DNA of 64,000 nt, taken from Euonymus europaeus (Eukaryota; Streptophyta; Magnoliopsida; Celastrales; Celastraceae). Location: the NCBI GenBank assembly GCA_963580455.1, contig OY756958.1:29524501-29588500 (forward strand), read 5' to 3'. Shown here piece by piece: positions 1-12,120 of the stretch. The position numbers and the translations under genes are program-made. Each line of letters starts with the position of its first letter. The first letter of the stretch is position 1. Below the pieces are notes generated by a model that worked only from the letters and a program-made list of their open reading frames with translations, searched no databases and was not told the DNA's origin.

Positions 1-74
1 GAATATGTATTTTTACTGATGTAATTATATTGAAATATGTATTTTGGTAATCTAATCTGATTTTTGAATAATAT

Positions 75-251
75 AAATGAGACCCAAAATTAAAATGAAC
101 AAATGAAATTGACATTTAAAATAATAAAAATGAGACTCAATATTAAAATGAATATATAAAATGTTGGTGACTTAATTAATGAAAAAATAGATGAGACCTA
201 ATATTAGAATGAATATATGGAATATTGGTGACTTAATAAATGAAAAAGTAT
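75..251. repeat. Degenerate AT-rich tandem repeat, about 62-bp unit
   Basis: About three diverged head-to-tail copies can be aligned by eye. Each carries ATGAGAC, then AATATTAAAATGAATATAT, then TTGGTGACTTAAT and AATGAAAAA. Copies at about 129-190 and 191-251 align best and the first is partial. No coding signal is seen. Confidence 0.6.
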
Positions 252-1171
252 GTGAGACAATTTTTTTATAATAGACACTTAATTGAAGGGATTGAAGAGT
301 GAATGAGGAGGTTAACTCTCCACCATTATGATTGCTCCTAACATGACTGTGCCACTCAATCTCACAATAATCCATCCAGCAGTTGATGAACAAGGGATCA
401 CATCCGTTGATGTTGATTACAACCTGAAACCCACATGGGTTTTTAATTAAAAAACGTCGTTTTTGAAACGCAAATACCCGATACATGTGTTGTCATCCTC
501 AAGAAGCCAACGCCAGTTATACGCAACAGACAAAAAACAATTATCCCAAATAAGTCCTCACTACCTGGACAAGTCCTTTTAAACCTCCCCCTGGATCCTT
601 CACTGTCTGGGCAATGCACCCAAATCACAAATTCAATGCTTCATCAATGGTCAAATCTTAAAACTTCCCAATCACAGACCTAACAAAAAGCACGCAAGCA
701 AAATAAGAAAAGATCCATAATGAAGCCTCTCACACAACTGCGCATACCTGGCCACACTTGACATATACCCAGTCGGCTTCGATCCCTATAATCACAGGTC
801 GGAGTCGGAGATGTTAATCATTACATAATACCCACGATTTTCTTCAAAGCCAATGCACACTGTTCCACCATTCAAGACAGGGCAGCAGAGACTGAAATGG
901 TAGTGTTCTTCGGGTTACACTTCCAATCTTTCACATTCTTACATTTTCTGATGTATGAATTACAGTAAAGATTTGTCACTCAAACTACAGTCATTCTGAT
1001 AAATATAGGGGGGGAAGGAGACAGCCATAGCTACAAAGTTGCACGCAAAATACAGTTGAAAATGTGGCAAGGCACTAACAAAGACCTTTCGCATTAATAT
1101 ACAACCAACATAAAGGTCAGCCATAAAACATCATAGACATATGAGTTATAAGGCCAACATACATATCTGAA
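252..1171. other. Intergenic and 3' flank of the PDCD5-like gene
   Basis: No supported gene. Minus-strand open frames at 172-486 and 443-628 overlap each other, have no recognisable domain and continue into AT-rich repeat. The part next to 1171 is the expected 3' untranslated region of the minus-strand PDCD5-like gene. Confidence 0.5.
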
Positions 1172-3863
1172 CTAATCATCATCTTCAAGCACACTCCGAC
1201 GCCTCTGGATCTGAATAATTGCAGGGAAGGACAATTACAACTAATGAAATCTCAAAATTGATAAAAGATGGGCGCATATGAGAGATAACAATAAATGTTT
1301 CTACATCTCACCGTGACTTTGGTCTGTTTAGCTGTTTGGCTGTTAATCTGCTCCAGCAATGATATAAGCCTCTCCTCAGAAACCTACAAAAATGTAATCC
1401 ATCAGGCTTGGGCATATTTTAAATATATGACAGGCTACAAGAGCTTTCTGTTAACCTTCTCAACTATCTGACCCATCTGAGCAGCTCTCAATATAACATC
1501 TTCAACATTTCTTGCCTTCTCAGGTTTGACCAAAGCAATCCGGGCAACTGCACGTATTATATTGCAGCAGATGAATGATACATAGGCAAATAACTAATGG
1601 GCCAAAAAGGAGAATATAATAAAAATAATAAAATAGCAAAAGTTAATTCATCATATGAATTCTGCAAGTCGTTATTGGCTCTCTAATAGTCAAAGACTCA
1701 AAGCAGATCACCCAAGAATTTAAACGACTAGTTTGTTTACTTAAAACTATATCATCTAAGTGCATGTACAAGCACATAGATATTGGTAATCGTTATGTCC
1801 GGAATCCCTAATTTTAGAAATGGATCCCCTAGTTCCAACAGATAAAGGTCTATGTCACATGTCATATGTCGTCTATTTTTCCTTCTTTAAAATTTTAGTA
1901 GCAAATGTTGTCTGACATGCTATTTGGTATGTAGATGCATGTTTCAGAAGTAGCTTAAGCATGACATCCATGCAATATATATAATTTATAACGGAGAAAA
2001 CGGCCTCAATAAACACATTTCTTCACCATATGCTGTCCATCAGTGATAATGAATCTGGGCAGCTAGGACAGCACAGGGGACCACTTCTACGCAATCAACT
2101 TTATTTTCAAGCACCTGTTATTTCTTATCATGTTGAACATACTGAATTAAGTATTGAAAACATAAACCAACCTCATTACAAAATCTATTAGGGCATTGCA
2201 GATCCATCCATGCAATTTAACCTTCAACATTATTGCACAACTAGGAAATGCAGCATCATTTCCAAGTTCCAACCATGCATCAGAGTAAAAGTGCAAAACA
2301 GAAACCAGTCTTCTTTCTAAGAATTCAATTATTCTTTTTGAATGGAAAAGAATTTAGAATTAAATTACCAGATAACAATTTAATTGGAATAGCCTTACAA
2401 TCTAAAAACTAAATTGAATGCTTTTTCTGAAGGAGCGCCAACAAATTCTAACACGCATACTTGCATTCCCGTCTATGAACATCAGGATTGGGGAGAATTA
2501 TAAATCTAAAGCAAAAATGACAAAAATTCTGAAAATTGCAAAATACGTTATACTACAAACTGCTCAAAAATGTTTGACAGGATTCCTAATGAGGTTTGAA
2601 AATCATTTATACTTCTTCCTTCATCATCCTCGCATTATATTCATTTGACTCTCCATTCATGACGATAATAAGTAGCAAAACTTCTAAAGATATGAAGCTA
2701 TTTGATACTAAAATCAATTTACGATAGAGGAAAAGAATGAGACTAGCATGATGTTGTAAAGAAGAAGTAATAGATTGCTTTACAGAATGAAAAACGTCAA
2801 GAAAATATTTTTAAGAAATTTGACCCAAACAAAAGAAATAAAGAATAAGAATGAACTACAACACTCTCAAATACAAGCTCTACATACTCTCAAGGTAATA
2901 ACTTACGTCTTTCTCGTGCTTCAGCAGACAAAATCTGACTAAGCATCATTTGCCTTCGCTCCTCGGCCTCCCTGAATTAGTGTCTATAAGGGTAAGATCA
3001 ACAATTTAAAAGAATAAACTACGAATATAAGACCTTATAATCTCAAAAAAGAAGAAGGTGCAATTACATTAGTGATAAATTCAAAAACTAACATTTTAGC
3101 TTCTTCCTGTGCACTTTGCTGCTCAGAGTTTTGCTGATTCCCCTGTAATCCAAAACATTCAGTACATGCCATCAAAACAAGAGACAACCTAGGAAATTAT
3201 AATAGTTTAGGCAAAGAGACTGAATAGCATATTTTGATACCATTCCCTGTTGAGCCATAAGCTCCTGCATCCTTCTTTGTCTAATTGCTTCTAGTTCAGG
3301 ATCAGCCTATAACATTGGATTAGAAAATCAAACAAATTGCCACATACACCAATATAATCAACCAACACATGCATTCCAAAACCAATAACAATAGCAGTAA
3401 GTGCAACATTTAAAGCTAAATAGTATCAATAGCGTATCACATTAAGGAACTAAAGTTCAGCATCATAAATCATAGGCATGATCCTGATAATAGGAAAGAA
3501 GAAAGCCCATTCGGGCACACTGCCTCAACAACTCCATTAACAATGACCAACTAATTATCGAGCAATCAAAGAATAGCATAGAACTGCCTGCAATGGGATA
3601 TGCCTTTTAGGGCATCAATCAGATCTGGACATGATTAATATCTCAATTCAGTAGCGGATTATCCCTTTATCAAACAAAGAAGCGTATTATCCGCCTTCGA
3701 TTAATTATGGTGTCCGTAAAGCATTCAGTTTAAGCATGAGAAGCACAAAAATTGAGCTCAAATCACGTCAACAACCGATCAAAACAACCAATGCAAACAC
3801 GAGCCCTTAAATGGCTAAGGAAAAACCAAGATTGAAAATATTCAGAATTCGAGTACGTACCAT
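1172..3863 (-). CDS. PDCD5: PDCD5/TFAR19-like double-stranded DNA-binding protein
   Basis: Seven coding exons on the minus strand: 3863-3861 (ATG only), 3306-3241, 3142-3093, 2971-2907, 1547-1456, 1383-1312 and 1210-1172. All introns are GT..AG and phases agree at every junction. They give 128 residues, the usual length of the family. The product starts MADPELEAIRQRRMQEL, has a glutamine-rich segment, the EAEERRQMMLSQIL helix, then LARIALVKPEKARNVEDVIL and QMGQIVEKVSEERLISLLEQI, and ends with a basic RRR and acidic DDD tail. The family (animal PDCD5, archaeal homologues) is a three-helix nuclear/cytosolic DNA-binding protein linked in animals to cell death; its plant role is poorly defined. 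The first coding exon holds only the start codon. The gene is divergent from the methyltransferase gene that starts at 4721. Confidence 0.93.
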
Positions 3864-4720
3864 GATGAAATCGAGTTTTAAGGCAAGCGAGGTCTATCGT
3901 TCGTTCTTTTGCAGTGCGTATGTCGTCCCGCTCCCCTAAACAGATATGATTCTCTACCCTACGAAGAAAGGCACAATTATTTGTGCTTGGAGACGAGTCT
4001 TGGCGTTTACCACACGCGACAAAGCATCTGATGGATGGATAGACTTTTTTTAAAGAAAAAAAGTTATTTAAAAGGTCACAGTAAATTTGTGGTTTAATTT
4101 AATTTTGGAAAACGTATTATTTCCAAGACCGCCACATAATAAGTAATTTAAAAGGTTACAGTAATTTGTGGATAAATTTTAAAAATCTGTATGAAAAGCT
4201 ATTAAGCTCTTCTTTAGATACCTACACTCTCAATTTTTATGCTTTACGATAATTTACATATGAAATATGTTCTCATGTAAACTTCAACTTTATTTTAGCA
4301 CCTAGAATTTAGAGCCAATAAAACTCCATTTCTCCAATTACACTATTGGAGCTGCTCTCGTTGTAGTAAAGTGGGCACACTTTGTCACATGACTCCAGCC
4401 ACTTATCCACACCTTCATTCACATTTTTTACTGATCAATCAACGCAATTTTCCCTCCTTTCAGATCTTTCTCAACGTCAAAATCCACATCTGCATCATTA
4501 AATTAGTCAGATTCGTAGGACCCAAAAAATTAAAGAAGTCAATGGCCATTAAAGTTTTCATCACAGATCAACCATTCAGAGATGACAAACATGGAATTGA
4601 ACCCCAAAACATCTGAAGCACTGATTCCACTGCAGCGCCTGTGTTTGTCAACTAAAAAGTTTTAGCTTTTAGTAGTAGCAGTTGTACTGTTGAAGAGGAA
4701 ACAGTACAGAAGAAGCAACA
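3864..4720. promoter_or_regulatory. Shared upstream region of the divergent PDCD5-like and methyltransferase genes
   Basis: This 857-bp interval separates two start codons that point away from each other, so both promoters must lie here. The half near 3900-4020 is GC-richer and is the likely PDCD5-like 5' leader. The rest is AT-rich. The open frame at 4371-4616 has no recognisable domain and is not called a gene. No specific factor site is claimed. Confidence 0.55.
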
Positions 4721-5848
4721 ATGGGAGTCACAATGGGCTTGAATTTGCTACTCCTGCTGGCCATGGTGGCCACCAACATCCTCTCCCTCTACCACCTCTC
4801 CACCACCATTCAATCCCCTCAATCTCCAATCTCACAACCGTTTCCTATCCCTGACCACCTCATCCGCCAGCTCCAAACCATACGCACCGCCATTAGCCAC
4901 CATATGAACCATCACCCTTCCACCGACACAACTACCACCGACAACAACAAAAAACCAACAATACCTTCAGATCTCCTCCTCTACGCCCAACTCTCCCCCG
5001 TTGCCTCCTCTTGCCACAACCATGCTGACCTCCTCCACAAGTATATGACCTACGCCCCCTTCACTCTTTGTCCCCAAGACTTCGACCTCGCCGAAACCCT
5101 AATCCTCCACGGTTGTCATCCTCTCCCTCGCCGTCGGTGTTTCTCTAGAACCCCATCAAAACCCCCAAATTCACTCCCTCTCAATCCCTTCCCTTCCTCT
5201 TTCCCTGATTCTGCGGTGATTTGGTCTTCGCCGAATTTTTCCTGCAAATCTTTCTCTTGCCTCGCTCAATCTAATCCCAATCTTGGTTTCGACATCACAC
5301 ACGAGATTTCACGGTTCATGAGTTACAAGACTGAGCTGGATCTTCCGATTCCACAGTTGTTACAGATAGCGAATTCGGCGAATTCTGTTCTTCGACTCGG
5401 AATTGATATTGGAGGTGGAACGGGTACTTTTGCAGCTAGAATGAAGGAGCACAATGTGACTGTGCTGACCACAACTATGAACTTCAACGCGCCGTACAAT
5501 GAGGCGGTGTCGTTGAGAGGATTGTTGCCGTTGCACGTACCGCTGCAGCAACGACTACCGGTGTTTGATGGGGTGGTGGATCTGGTGCGGTGCGGGAGGG
5601 CAGTGAATCGGTGGATACCCCTGACAGTGATGGAGTTCTTCCTGTTTGATATGGATAGGGTTTTGAGGGGAGGAGGGTATCTCTGGCTTGATCACTTCTT
5701 TGGTAAAGCAGTGGATCTTGAGAAGGTGTATACGCCATTGATTGACAAACTAGGGTATAAGAAGGTGAAATGGGCTACAGCGAGCAAGTCCGATTCGAAG
5801 AATGGGGAGGTCTACCTAACCGTTCTTCTGCAAAAACCTTCGAGATGA
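4721..5848 (+). CDS. Membrane-anchored putative SAM-dependent methyltransferase (At1g29790-like)
   Basis: Single uninterrupted exon encoding 375 residues. Residues about 5-24 (LNLLLLLAMVATNILSLYHL) form a signal anchor, suggesting a Golgi or endomembrane type II protein. A Ser/Thr/Pro-rich stem follows, then a Cys-containing region. The Rossmann motif I GIDIGGGTGTFAARM is at about residues 226-240, followed by VTVLTTTMNFNAPYNEA. Further on, VFDGVVDLVRCGRAVNRWIP and VLRGGGYLWLDHFF fit the later strands of a class I methyltransferase fold. This architecture matches the plant family of probable methyltransferases typified by At1g29790 and At5g40830. The substrate is not known from sequence. The start is the first in-frame ATG; a second ATG lies four codons later (MGVTMG) and either would keep the anchor. 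The absence of introns is normal for this subfamily. Confidence 0.88.
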   Translation: MGVTMGLNLLLLLAMVATNILSLYHLSTTIQSPQSPISQPFPIPDHLIRQLQTIRTAISHHMNHHPSTDTTTTDNNKKPTIPSDLLLYAQLSPVASSCHNHADLLHKYMTYAPFTLCPQDFDLAETLILHGCHPLPRRRCFSRTPSKPPNSLPLNPFPSSFPDSAVIWSSPNFSCKSFSCLAQSNPNLGFDITHEISRFMSYKTELDLPIPQLLQIANSANSVLRLGIDIGGGTGTFAARMKEHNVTVLTTTMNFNAPYNEAVSLRGLLPLHVPLQQRLPVFDGVVDLVRCGRAVNRWIPLTVMEFFLFDMDRVLRGGGYLWLDHFFGKAVDLEKVYTPLIDKLGYKKVKWATASKSDSKNGEVYLTVLLQKPSR

Positions 5849-6283
5849 TGATGGAATCTGTCATATGAATGTCATTAGTGTGGCAAAGAGTCCAGTGTTG
5901 AATACGGTTCACAGGGATTTTGTTGCCAAAACACGGTCAAAGTGGATTGCATTTCTTTGTTCGTTCTTTCTGGTAATGATCCACTAAAAATTCTAGATTT
6001 CTTAAAACTTTTCAGATGCAAACGAATAGGGTTTAGCTGATTTAGTCAAATATTATTGGAAAAAGTCTCAGAATTGCAAGTCACAAATCCTAACAGGATC
6101 ATGCAATTTATCTTACAAGCTTCATCCCCACATCAGTACAAACAAAACCAACCATGGGCTTGTTCCCACAAGGGCCGACAGTGCTCTTGAGCATACCATG
6201 TTTTAAACATCAATATAGAGACACCCTTACTTATGTGCATATGGAGTTCTACCCAACATTAGCTAACAAAACTAATGGACCCA
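5849..6283. other. Converging 3' flanks
   Basis: Lies between the plus-strand methyltransferase stop and the minus-strand pterin dehydratase stop. No open frame of interest and no repeat recognised. It presumably holds both polyadenylation regions. Confidence 0.6.
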
Positions 6284-9017
6284 TCAAGATGTAGCCTTCT
6301 TCCTCAAAAGGGGCTGCAGGTCAAGACCATTGATCTTGGCAGCAAGTATGAAGTCATTTTCTGTCAGTCCACCTGCACAAGCATAGACACGACTTGAAAT
6401 CAAGAACATAATTGGCAGCTGAATATTTGGCAGCAATCAGCGATGAAAACATTACGCATAAGGGGGTGGGGAGGCAGAAATAGAATTGACTTATGTGGTA
6501 ATGGAAGGAGAGATGATTAGATTAATTTTAAGTAAAATTTTACTCAAACAAATATGCTCGCTTAGAGAAAATTTCTTACCAGCAGCATGGGTCCATATCT
6601 CAATTTTCACATTGTTCCATCCAACAAGATGAAGATCTGGATGATGACCTGCATTAACAATAGCGTTGTTTCATGTCAATGGCAATGACCAGAAGCCAAG
6701 TAATCTACTTGACCATATGACTATAGATGAAGAATACGAATGACCCAGTAACAAGGTGTGTTCTACCTTCTGCTTCAGCTACATCTCCCACAAGCTTAAA
6801 TAACTCCAGCCCTTTAGTGAAACTTTTAACTTTCCATGACCGGTGCAGCATTAATGCCCCATCTTCATTCACCAGATTCCACCCAGCAACCTAAGAAAGT
6901 TAAAAATTGGGAAACATAAGAGCAAGGAGACAGATATGGGATTACCACAAAGTAAAAAACTGACCTTTGGAATTAGCTCATTTGCAATTTCTTCAGTCAT
7001 GGGTAGCAAATCCTTTGAGTTGCATGGCACACACTTTTTGATTGATAAATCTAACATGCAAAAACCCTCTATCAGACAGCTGTTAAGATTTGTTTCTTTG
7101 CAATTCAACCCAACAAGTTCAATTTCACATCATTTATACATATTCTAACAATAACCTAAATACATTATTCTCATACAAAAAAATCAATCACTAGTGACTC
7201 AATTTTTTAACACGAGCAGCATCAAGAGGCAATAGAGGCCAACAACTAGGAGAGTTCATTAAAGGATTCAAAAGCCCGGAATGCCAGTGACAGGTTTAAG
7301 AACCAGTATTAGCACAAACGGTCGCTACAATTATATGTTTTTAAGTAATTCGTACCAAGTAGAATATATTCATACAAAAGTCTAACTGGTAAAACTTATC
7401 CGTATAATCTATCAAGGCACAATAATCTAGTTTAATAATTCCAAAAATGATACAGGAAACAACATTGGAAAATGATATATATCCCATGGGGTTGTATCCC
7501 ATGGGATCCCATATTTTATTTCATTGTATTATTACAATGGAATAACAAATTTTATTACAATGGAATAACGTATTTTATTGTAATAATACGTATTCCACTG
7601 TACTAGAATCTGTTATTCCATTGTATTATTACAATGAAATATCTCATACGTTATTCCATTGTATTATCACAATGGAATAACAGATTCTAGCACAGTGAAA
7701 TAACGTATTCCATTGTAATAGTACGTATTTCACTGTAATAAAATCTGTTATTCCATTGTATTATACAATGGAATAAATTATGGGATCCCATGGGATATAA
7801 CCCCATGGGATATAAAACGGAGCTGTTTGCATATAGTCATATACACAATCGGCAGAAAGAAAGACAAATTATGAGAAAGATGAAGAATCAAAACTATATT
7901 CTGTTCATTCCTTTGATCCTACACATGCATCAATTCCATCGTATCAACTTAGTCCCTTGCTTCAATCGTCAAATTCTAGTTTTCATTGATTCAATCGGCA
8001 AACTCTTCTTTTTATTGTTTCAATAAGAAAATTACATACCATTGAACTAAATTTTAAATATAAACAAGATTGTTTGTCATATGCACAAATTTTGTTATGA
8101 AGTTGAGGAATTTCACAGCGCACCTGTGCCAGTACAAAAAGTTCTAAATCCTTTAACAGAGTTCCTATTAGACGACATTCCCACGCGAACAAGAAGCACC
8201 TCAGTCACTCGAGTATTGAAGCTGTATGTAAGTACAAAGATTTTCCTTCATATAATAATTTTTGCCAAAAAGACTGAAAAAAAAGCATTTGGATGAACTT
8301 CAATGAAGAAACGGAAAGCAACTAGACAACAGAAGATGTACAGCACCGGGTCATAGAATATTTCCCAGTGAAATTTTAAATTGCAAGTAATAATAATTGA
8401 CAAAGGATGATCATCCATAGCAGAAAATATCAAAATACTTGAACTGAAAATTAACGAGTAAAATAAACGGTCAGTTATAAGAAACAATCGTGCACTGAGA
8501 AAGGGGTGCCAAATTTTCAATAACATGAAGTAGTCGAAATGTTTAAAATTAACTTCTAATTCTAAACACAGAAACCATCCAAAAACATGAAACACCAATC
8601 GTACAAAACTAAATCAATTTCTAAATCCTACTAAATAGAAATTTGAATTCCTAAAACAAACCCCATCATAAGCCCCGATCAGGCAAGCTGTCCGACCAGA
8701 TTAAGAACAAGAAACTTCTAAGGCAATTCTTCATTACACAGTTTATTAAACAGTCAGAATTTAACAGCCAAACACAATCGGTTTGATTAAAAAGAACAAA
8801 ATTGAATCAATTCCGAAAACATGAATGGGAATTCCTAAAAAAATACCGTCCATTAGCTCCAAAAAGGGTCCGCTTCTGCGAGAGTGACGCTAATTGCACC
8901 TGGGAAAAAACCAAAATTATGGAACCGCTATGAACAGAGAGCGCAATAGAGATAAAAGTCGAGTAATACCTGAGCTTTGGGAAGCGTAAATAGCAAGCAC
9001 CGCAATGATCGATTCAT
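6284..9017 (-). CDS. Pterin-4a-carbinolamine dehydratase, organelle-targeted
   Basis: Seven coding exons: 9017-8970, 8899-8847, 8221-8124, 7050-6965, 6890-6767, 6648-6580 and 6372-6284. Phases are consistent and give 188 residues. The first about 80 residues start MNRSLRCLLFTLPKAQ and are basic, Ser-rich and poor in acids, as for a mitochondrial or dual targeting peptide. The mature domain starts near DLSIKKCVPCNSKDL. It contains LMLHRSWKVKSFTKGLELF, the active-site GHHPDLHL (His138, His139) and KIEIWTHAAGGLTENDF with His157. These are the conserved histidines of the PCD/DCoH fold that dehydrate 4a-hydroxy-tetrahydropterin. The closest remembered Arabidopsis match is At1g29810. Exon 3 was fixed by the conserved RTFC...DLS.KKCVPCN junction. 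Its intron towards exon 4 carries a 335-bp foldback element. The gene diverges from the bL32 gene at 9621. Confidence 0.92.
7479..7813. mobile_element. Intronic palindromic foldback element (MITE-like)
   Basis: The two ends are about 35-bp inverted copies starting ATATCCCATGGGGTTRTATC, with one mismatch seen. The interior is built from many forward and inverted copies of TTATTCCATTGTATTAT and ACAATGGAATAAC, so the whole 335 bp can fold on itself. Ends can be read as TA|TCCCATGGGG..CCCCATGGGA|TA, which would fit a TA target duplication, but flanks are AT-rich so this is not decisive. It sits in the intron between exons 3 and 4 of the pterin dehydratase gene. Confidence 0.8.
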
Positions 9018-9620
9018 ATAGTTAGCTCGCACTCGCACTGCAAGCGCTTGCTTTTTTATTAGACGACTTATTTATATTTTTTGAATACACAATAATCTCT
9101 CAGATTTAAATGGGAGAAAGGCCTGGTACGAGGCCTAACAATCAGGCCCATAGAACCTTCCGTCTACATGATTTGTGATTCTAAAGCTCTAACGCCGCCG
9201 TTCGTACTCTCTTCTCGCCTTCTCTGCTGTTTTGGCACTTGCAATTCGCTCAGGTTTCTCGCTCTCTCATCTTTGATCGCAGGTAAGTTTTGTTTCTATA
9301 AATTTCTATGTCTTGGATTTTCTATATTTTCAGTTATATTTGAGTAAGAAAGCGGAACATCCAGACCTGGTAGATTTTTGTTTTGAGGAACGGAGGACTA
9401 GAAGTCTACTGGGGGTGAAGGCTTGTTATGTTTGGGTTATTTGAAGACTTATTTTATTTGAGGCTGTGAATTTCGCAACTACTGTGTATTAGATTGAATT
9501 ATTGAATATAATTTTCTTAAATTTTCGCCCATTATCGATTACTGTTCCTGATCCCTCGTTGTCTCCTGCCTTTTGTTCTTACCCAGGAAGCCCTAACGAG
9601 GCATAATTTACCCCAAATCA
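9018..9620. promoter_or_regulatory. Bidirectional promoter region with a 5' leader intron of the bL32 gene
   Basis: Start codons of the pterin dehydratase (minus, 9017) and mitochondrial bL32 (plus, 9621) are 603 bp apart and divergent. Within it a leader intron at about 9283-9586 is suggested by CAG|GTAAGTTTTG at 9283 and TTCTTACCCAG ending at 9586, which leaves about 34 bases of second-exon leader before the ATG. Core promoter elements were not located with confidence. Confidence 0.55.
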
Positions 9621-10522
9621 ATGGCGTTTAAATCGTCAATGCTCAAAAACATCGTCGGGGGTAACTCGGGGAGTATGTTAGGGATCAGGAGGTGGTCTCA
9701 CATCTCCGCGCTACCTCCACCGCTGAGTGGAGCTGTCGAGCCTAGTATTGCATCTCCACCTCTTGTCTTACCCGAGTTTAATGTGAACCCAGAGAAAGAT
9801 AGCAACAGAGTTCATATGGGTTTTGGATTCCCAAGCTTCTCATTTGGTGGTTCCATGGAGCTCATGGCTGTCCCCAAGAAGAAGGTAACTAATTAACCTA
9901 ATTTGTTTGATTCCTATGAATATTGGGGTATTGGAGTGTCAGTCATTACTTTTGCTGGTAATGGATTGTTCAAGATTTTGGAGCTTTTTGAACTTGTTTC
10001 AGCACAGCATTTAGGGTTTAAGTGATTTTATGCTTAGTTTCCTCATTTTTATTCTGAATATTCGAAGAGATGGGATCTATTTTTGAGATTGTGATCTCGC
10101 AATAGCTGCCTGAGTCATCGGCAGTTTTTGAGTACGGCCTTGCTTTCCTTGTACAATTTATACATCATTCTCTCATCGGGGACTGCATTTGATTCTGTAC
10201 GATTATTAGCCTCAATTTGGAAATATTGAGCTGTTTTTCCCCACCAATTATGCAGGTCTCTAAACATAAGAGAGGCATAAGAAATGGACCAAGAGCTCTG
10301 AAACCAACTCCAGTGATAATTCGGTGCAAGTAAGTGTTTTCTAAATTACCCTAGCAATTATCCTCAATAAATTACCTTAGCAATTATCCTTTTTTCATGA
10401 TTTGATGCATATTATTTTACATTAGCTAGTTGATTTGCTGTAGGAGTTGTGGTCGAGTTAAGTTGCCTCACTTCTACTGTTGCAGTGGTGAAAGGGTACA
10501 GCCGGGTGAGCACAACAATTAG
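9621..10522 (+). CDS. Mitochondrial large-subunit ribosomal protein bL32
   Basis: Three coding exons: 9621-9884, 10256-10329 and 10444-10522, giving 138 residues. An N-terminal extension of about 80 residues (MAFKSSMLKNIVGG..) is rich in Ser and Gly with few acids, consistent with mitochondrial import. Then comes the bL32 core: MAVPKKKVSKHKRGIRNG, typical of the basic N-terminus of L32. The zinc-ribbon cysteines C112, C115, C125 and C126 lie in CKSCGRVKLPHFYCCSGERV. The protein ends GEHNN. Function is structural, in the mitochondrial 50S-type subunit. The ATG was chosen because it opens the targeting peptide and follows an acceptor-like site in the leader. A single-exon reading would stop after VPKKKVTN, so the second and third exons are required for the domain. 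Confidence 0.92.
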
Positions 10523-12120
10523 ACTTATCATCAGGAAGAGTATTGAACTGTTCTAGCATTGTAGCACTGAATGGCGGTTTTCTCATTGTTCTAACATGTT
10601 GAGAATTGTTATGCTGTTTCCTTTTAGAAATGTAATCCCGGTGTGCTTTTCTGTGTCCTGAATTTGTTTAAACATGATTATGTTAAACGGTTAGCACCAT
10701 CTAGCTGGAGTTTTTGTGCATGATGAAATTGCATAATCAAAACAACCTTTAAAATGGGCATTACCAATTACTGGCATCTGCGGATTCTGGATTTTTTTTT
10801 TTACTCAATCAAACATTTTAGGCTCATATTTTGGCAATTGAAGGTGCATACAGCATGAGGGTTGAACACAGAGGTTGGCAAGCCAATGTACAGCCTTGTT
10901 GTCTTGTTTGACCATGATTGTAAGATCATTCAGCCCGGGCTCCTATACTCGTGCTTGGGATGGCTCCTGATAAATTTGTTTTGGAAAGCTGTAGGGTGGA
11001 CTGGGTTTAAAAAATATAAATATGCGCTTCAATCCTTGACTTTTCAATTAATCAGTTGAACTTTCAAAAATTATTATTGTGTATCAAGTTGGTTTTAATA
11101 ACATCGTACACTATTGAATTATGATGTGGCTCATATATTAATGGATTAGATTTCAAACTCAAAGATTTTTATAGAAGGTTTCGCGAAGAGTTGAGTTGAG
11201 ATTCTTTTTATGTATGGGGTACTTTAATCATTGTATAAGGTGGATTTTAAGGTTATCAATATATGTCCTAGTTGTGTCTTGTACTCGCACGCCATTTTTT
11301 ATTGTGAAAGAAATAAGGAGTTCCTCCGTAGCCAAATCACGTAAAAATCATTGTGTTCAATTTTCTTTTGCTTTATTTCTTGTTCTTATTGTGTGAGATT
11401 GGTTACAACATACACTACATCGAATCACTTGCCAAGTCCAAAAATACTTTTTGTTGTCAGAGGTTGTGATGTTATGGATGACGGTGACATTAGGATTTTC
11501 AAAATTTTCATAGTCCTATGTAAGAGTACATACATCATAGAATTTAGAGGCGGTTTCAGGGTTTAAAATTTAAATTCATGGATAATGCCTCTATTGTGAA
11601 CCTTTTGGAATTTTTTTGAAATATTTAACATTTTTGGTATGGATGATGATCATATTGACATTTGCATATCCCATTTTGGTTGTCTTTGTCATTTGTGCAA
11701 GCATGACAGGAGCAAGAAAGGAAAATCACCAACAGACATGAACTGTGCAACTCATTTCATATAACCAAAAGAACAAAATCTGAGGATCTATGGGTTTATG
11801 TGCTTTTTGAAAATACCAACAATACTACATGGATTAAATTGAATTTTTTTATTCTAAACTGTCGAAGATTTGTCAAAAAAAATTATAATTGATGATGATT
11901 CACGTTTTCAGTTTTCTCAAAATGGATCAGTTGAAGATAAAAGACAAAGTTTTGGGGTCCAAGATGAGAAAATATAAAAGTTCAATGTCATTTGAGAAAG
12001 TACAAATTGCTTGTTTGGTCGAAGCAATTTTACATTTCATTAACTTTTGTCCGCGTTCTCTCTCCTCTCTCAAGAATCAACACACACCGAGACTTCCCTG
12101 AGAAAATTTTGCCGAACAGC
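10523..12120. other. Intergenic, 3' flank of bL32 and upstream of coatomer zeta
   Basis: AT-rich sequence with short overlapping open frames (for example 10862-11059 and 11196-11396) that show no domain and differ in frame. No transposon ends recognised. The last 100 bases, with CT-rich tracts, are the likely 5' leader of the coatomer zeta gene. Confidence 0.5.

Noticed and set aside
172..628. Two minus-strand frames, one with several Cys and His
   Set aside because: A faint likeness to small secreted self-incompatibility-type proteins could not be sustained: no signal peptide, no conserved motif order, and the sequence runs into tandem repeat.
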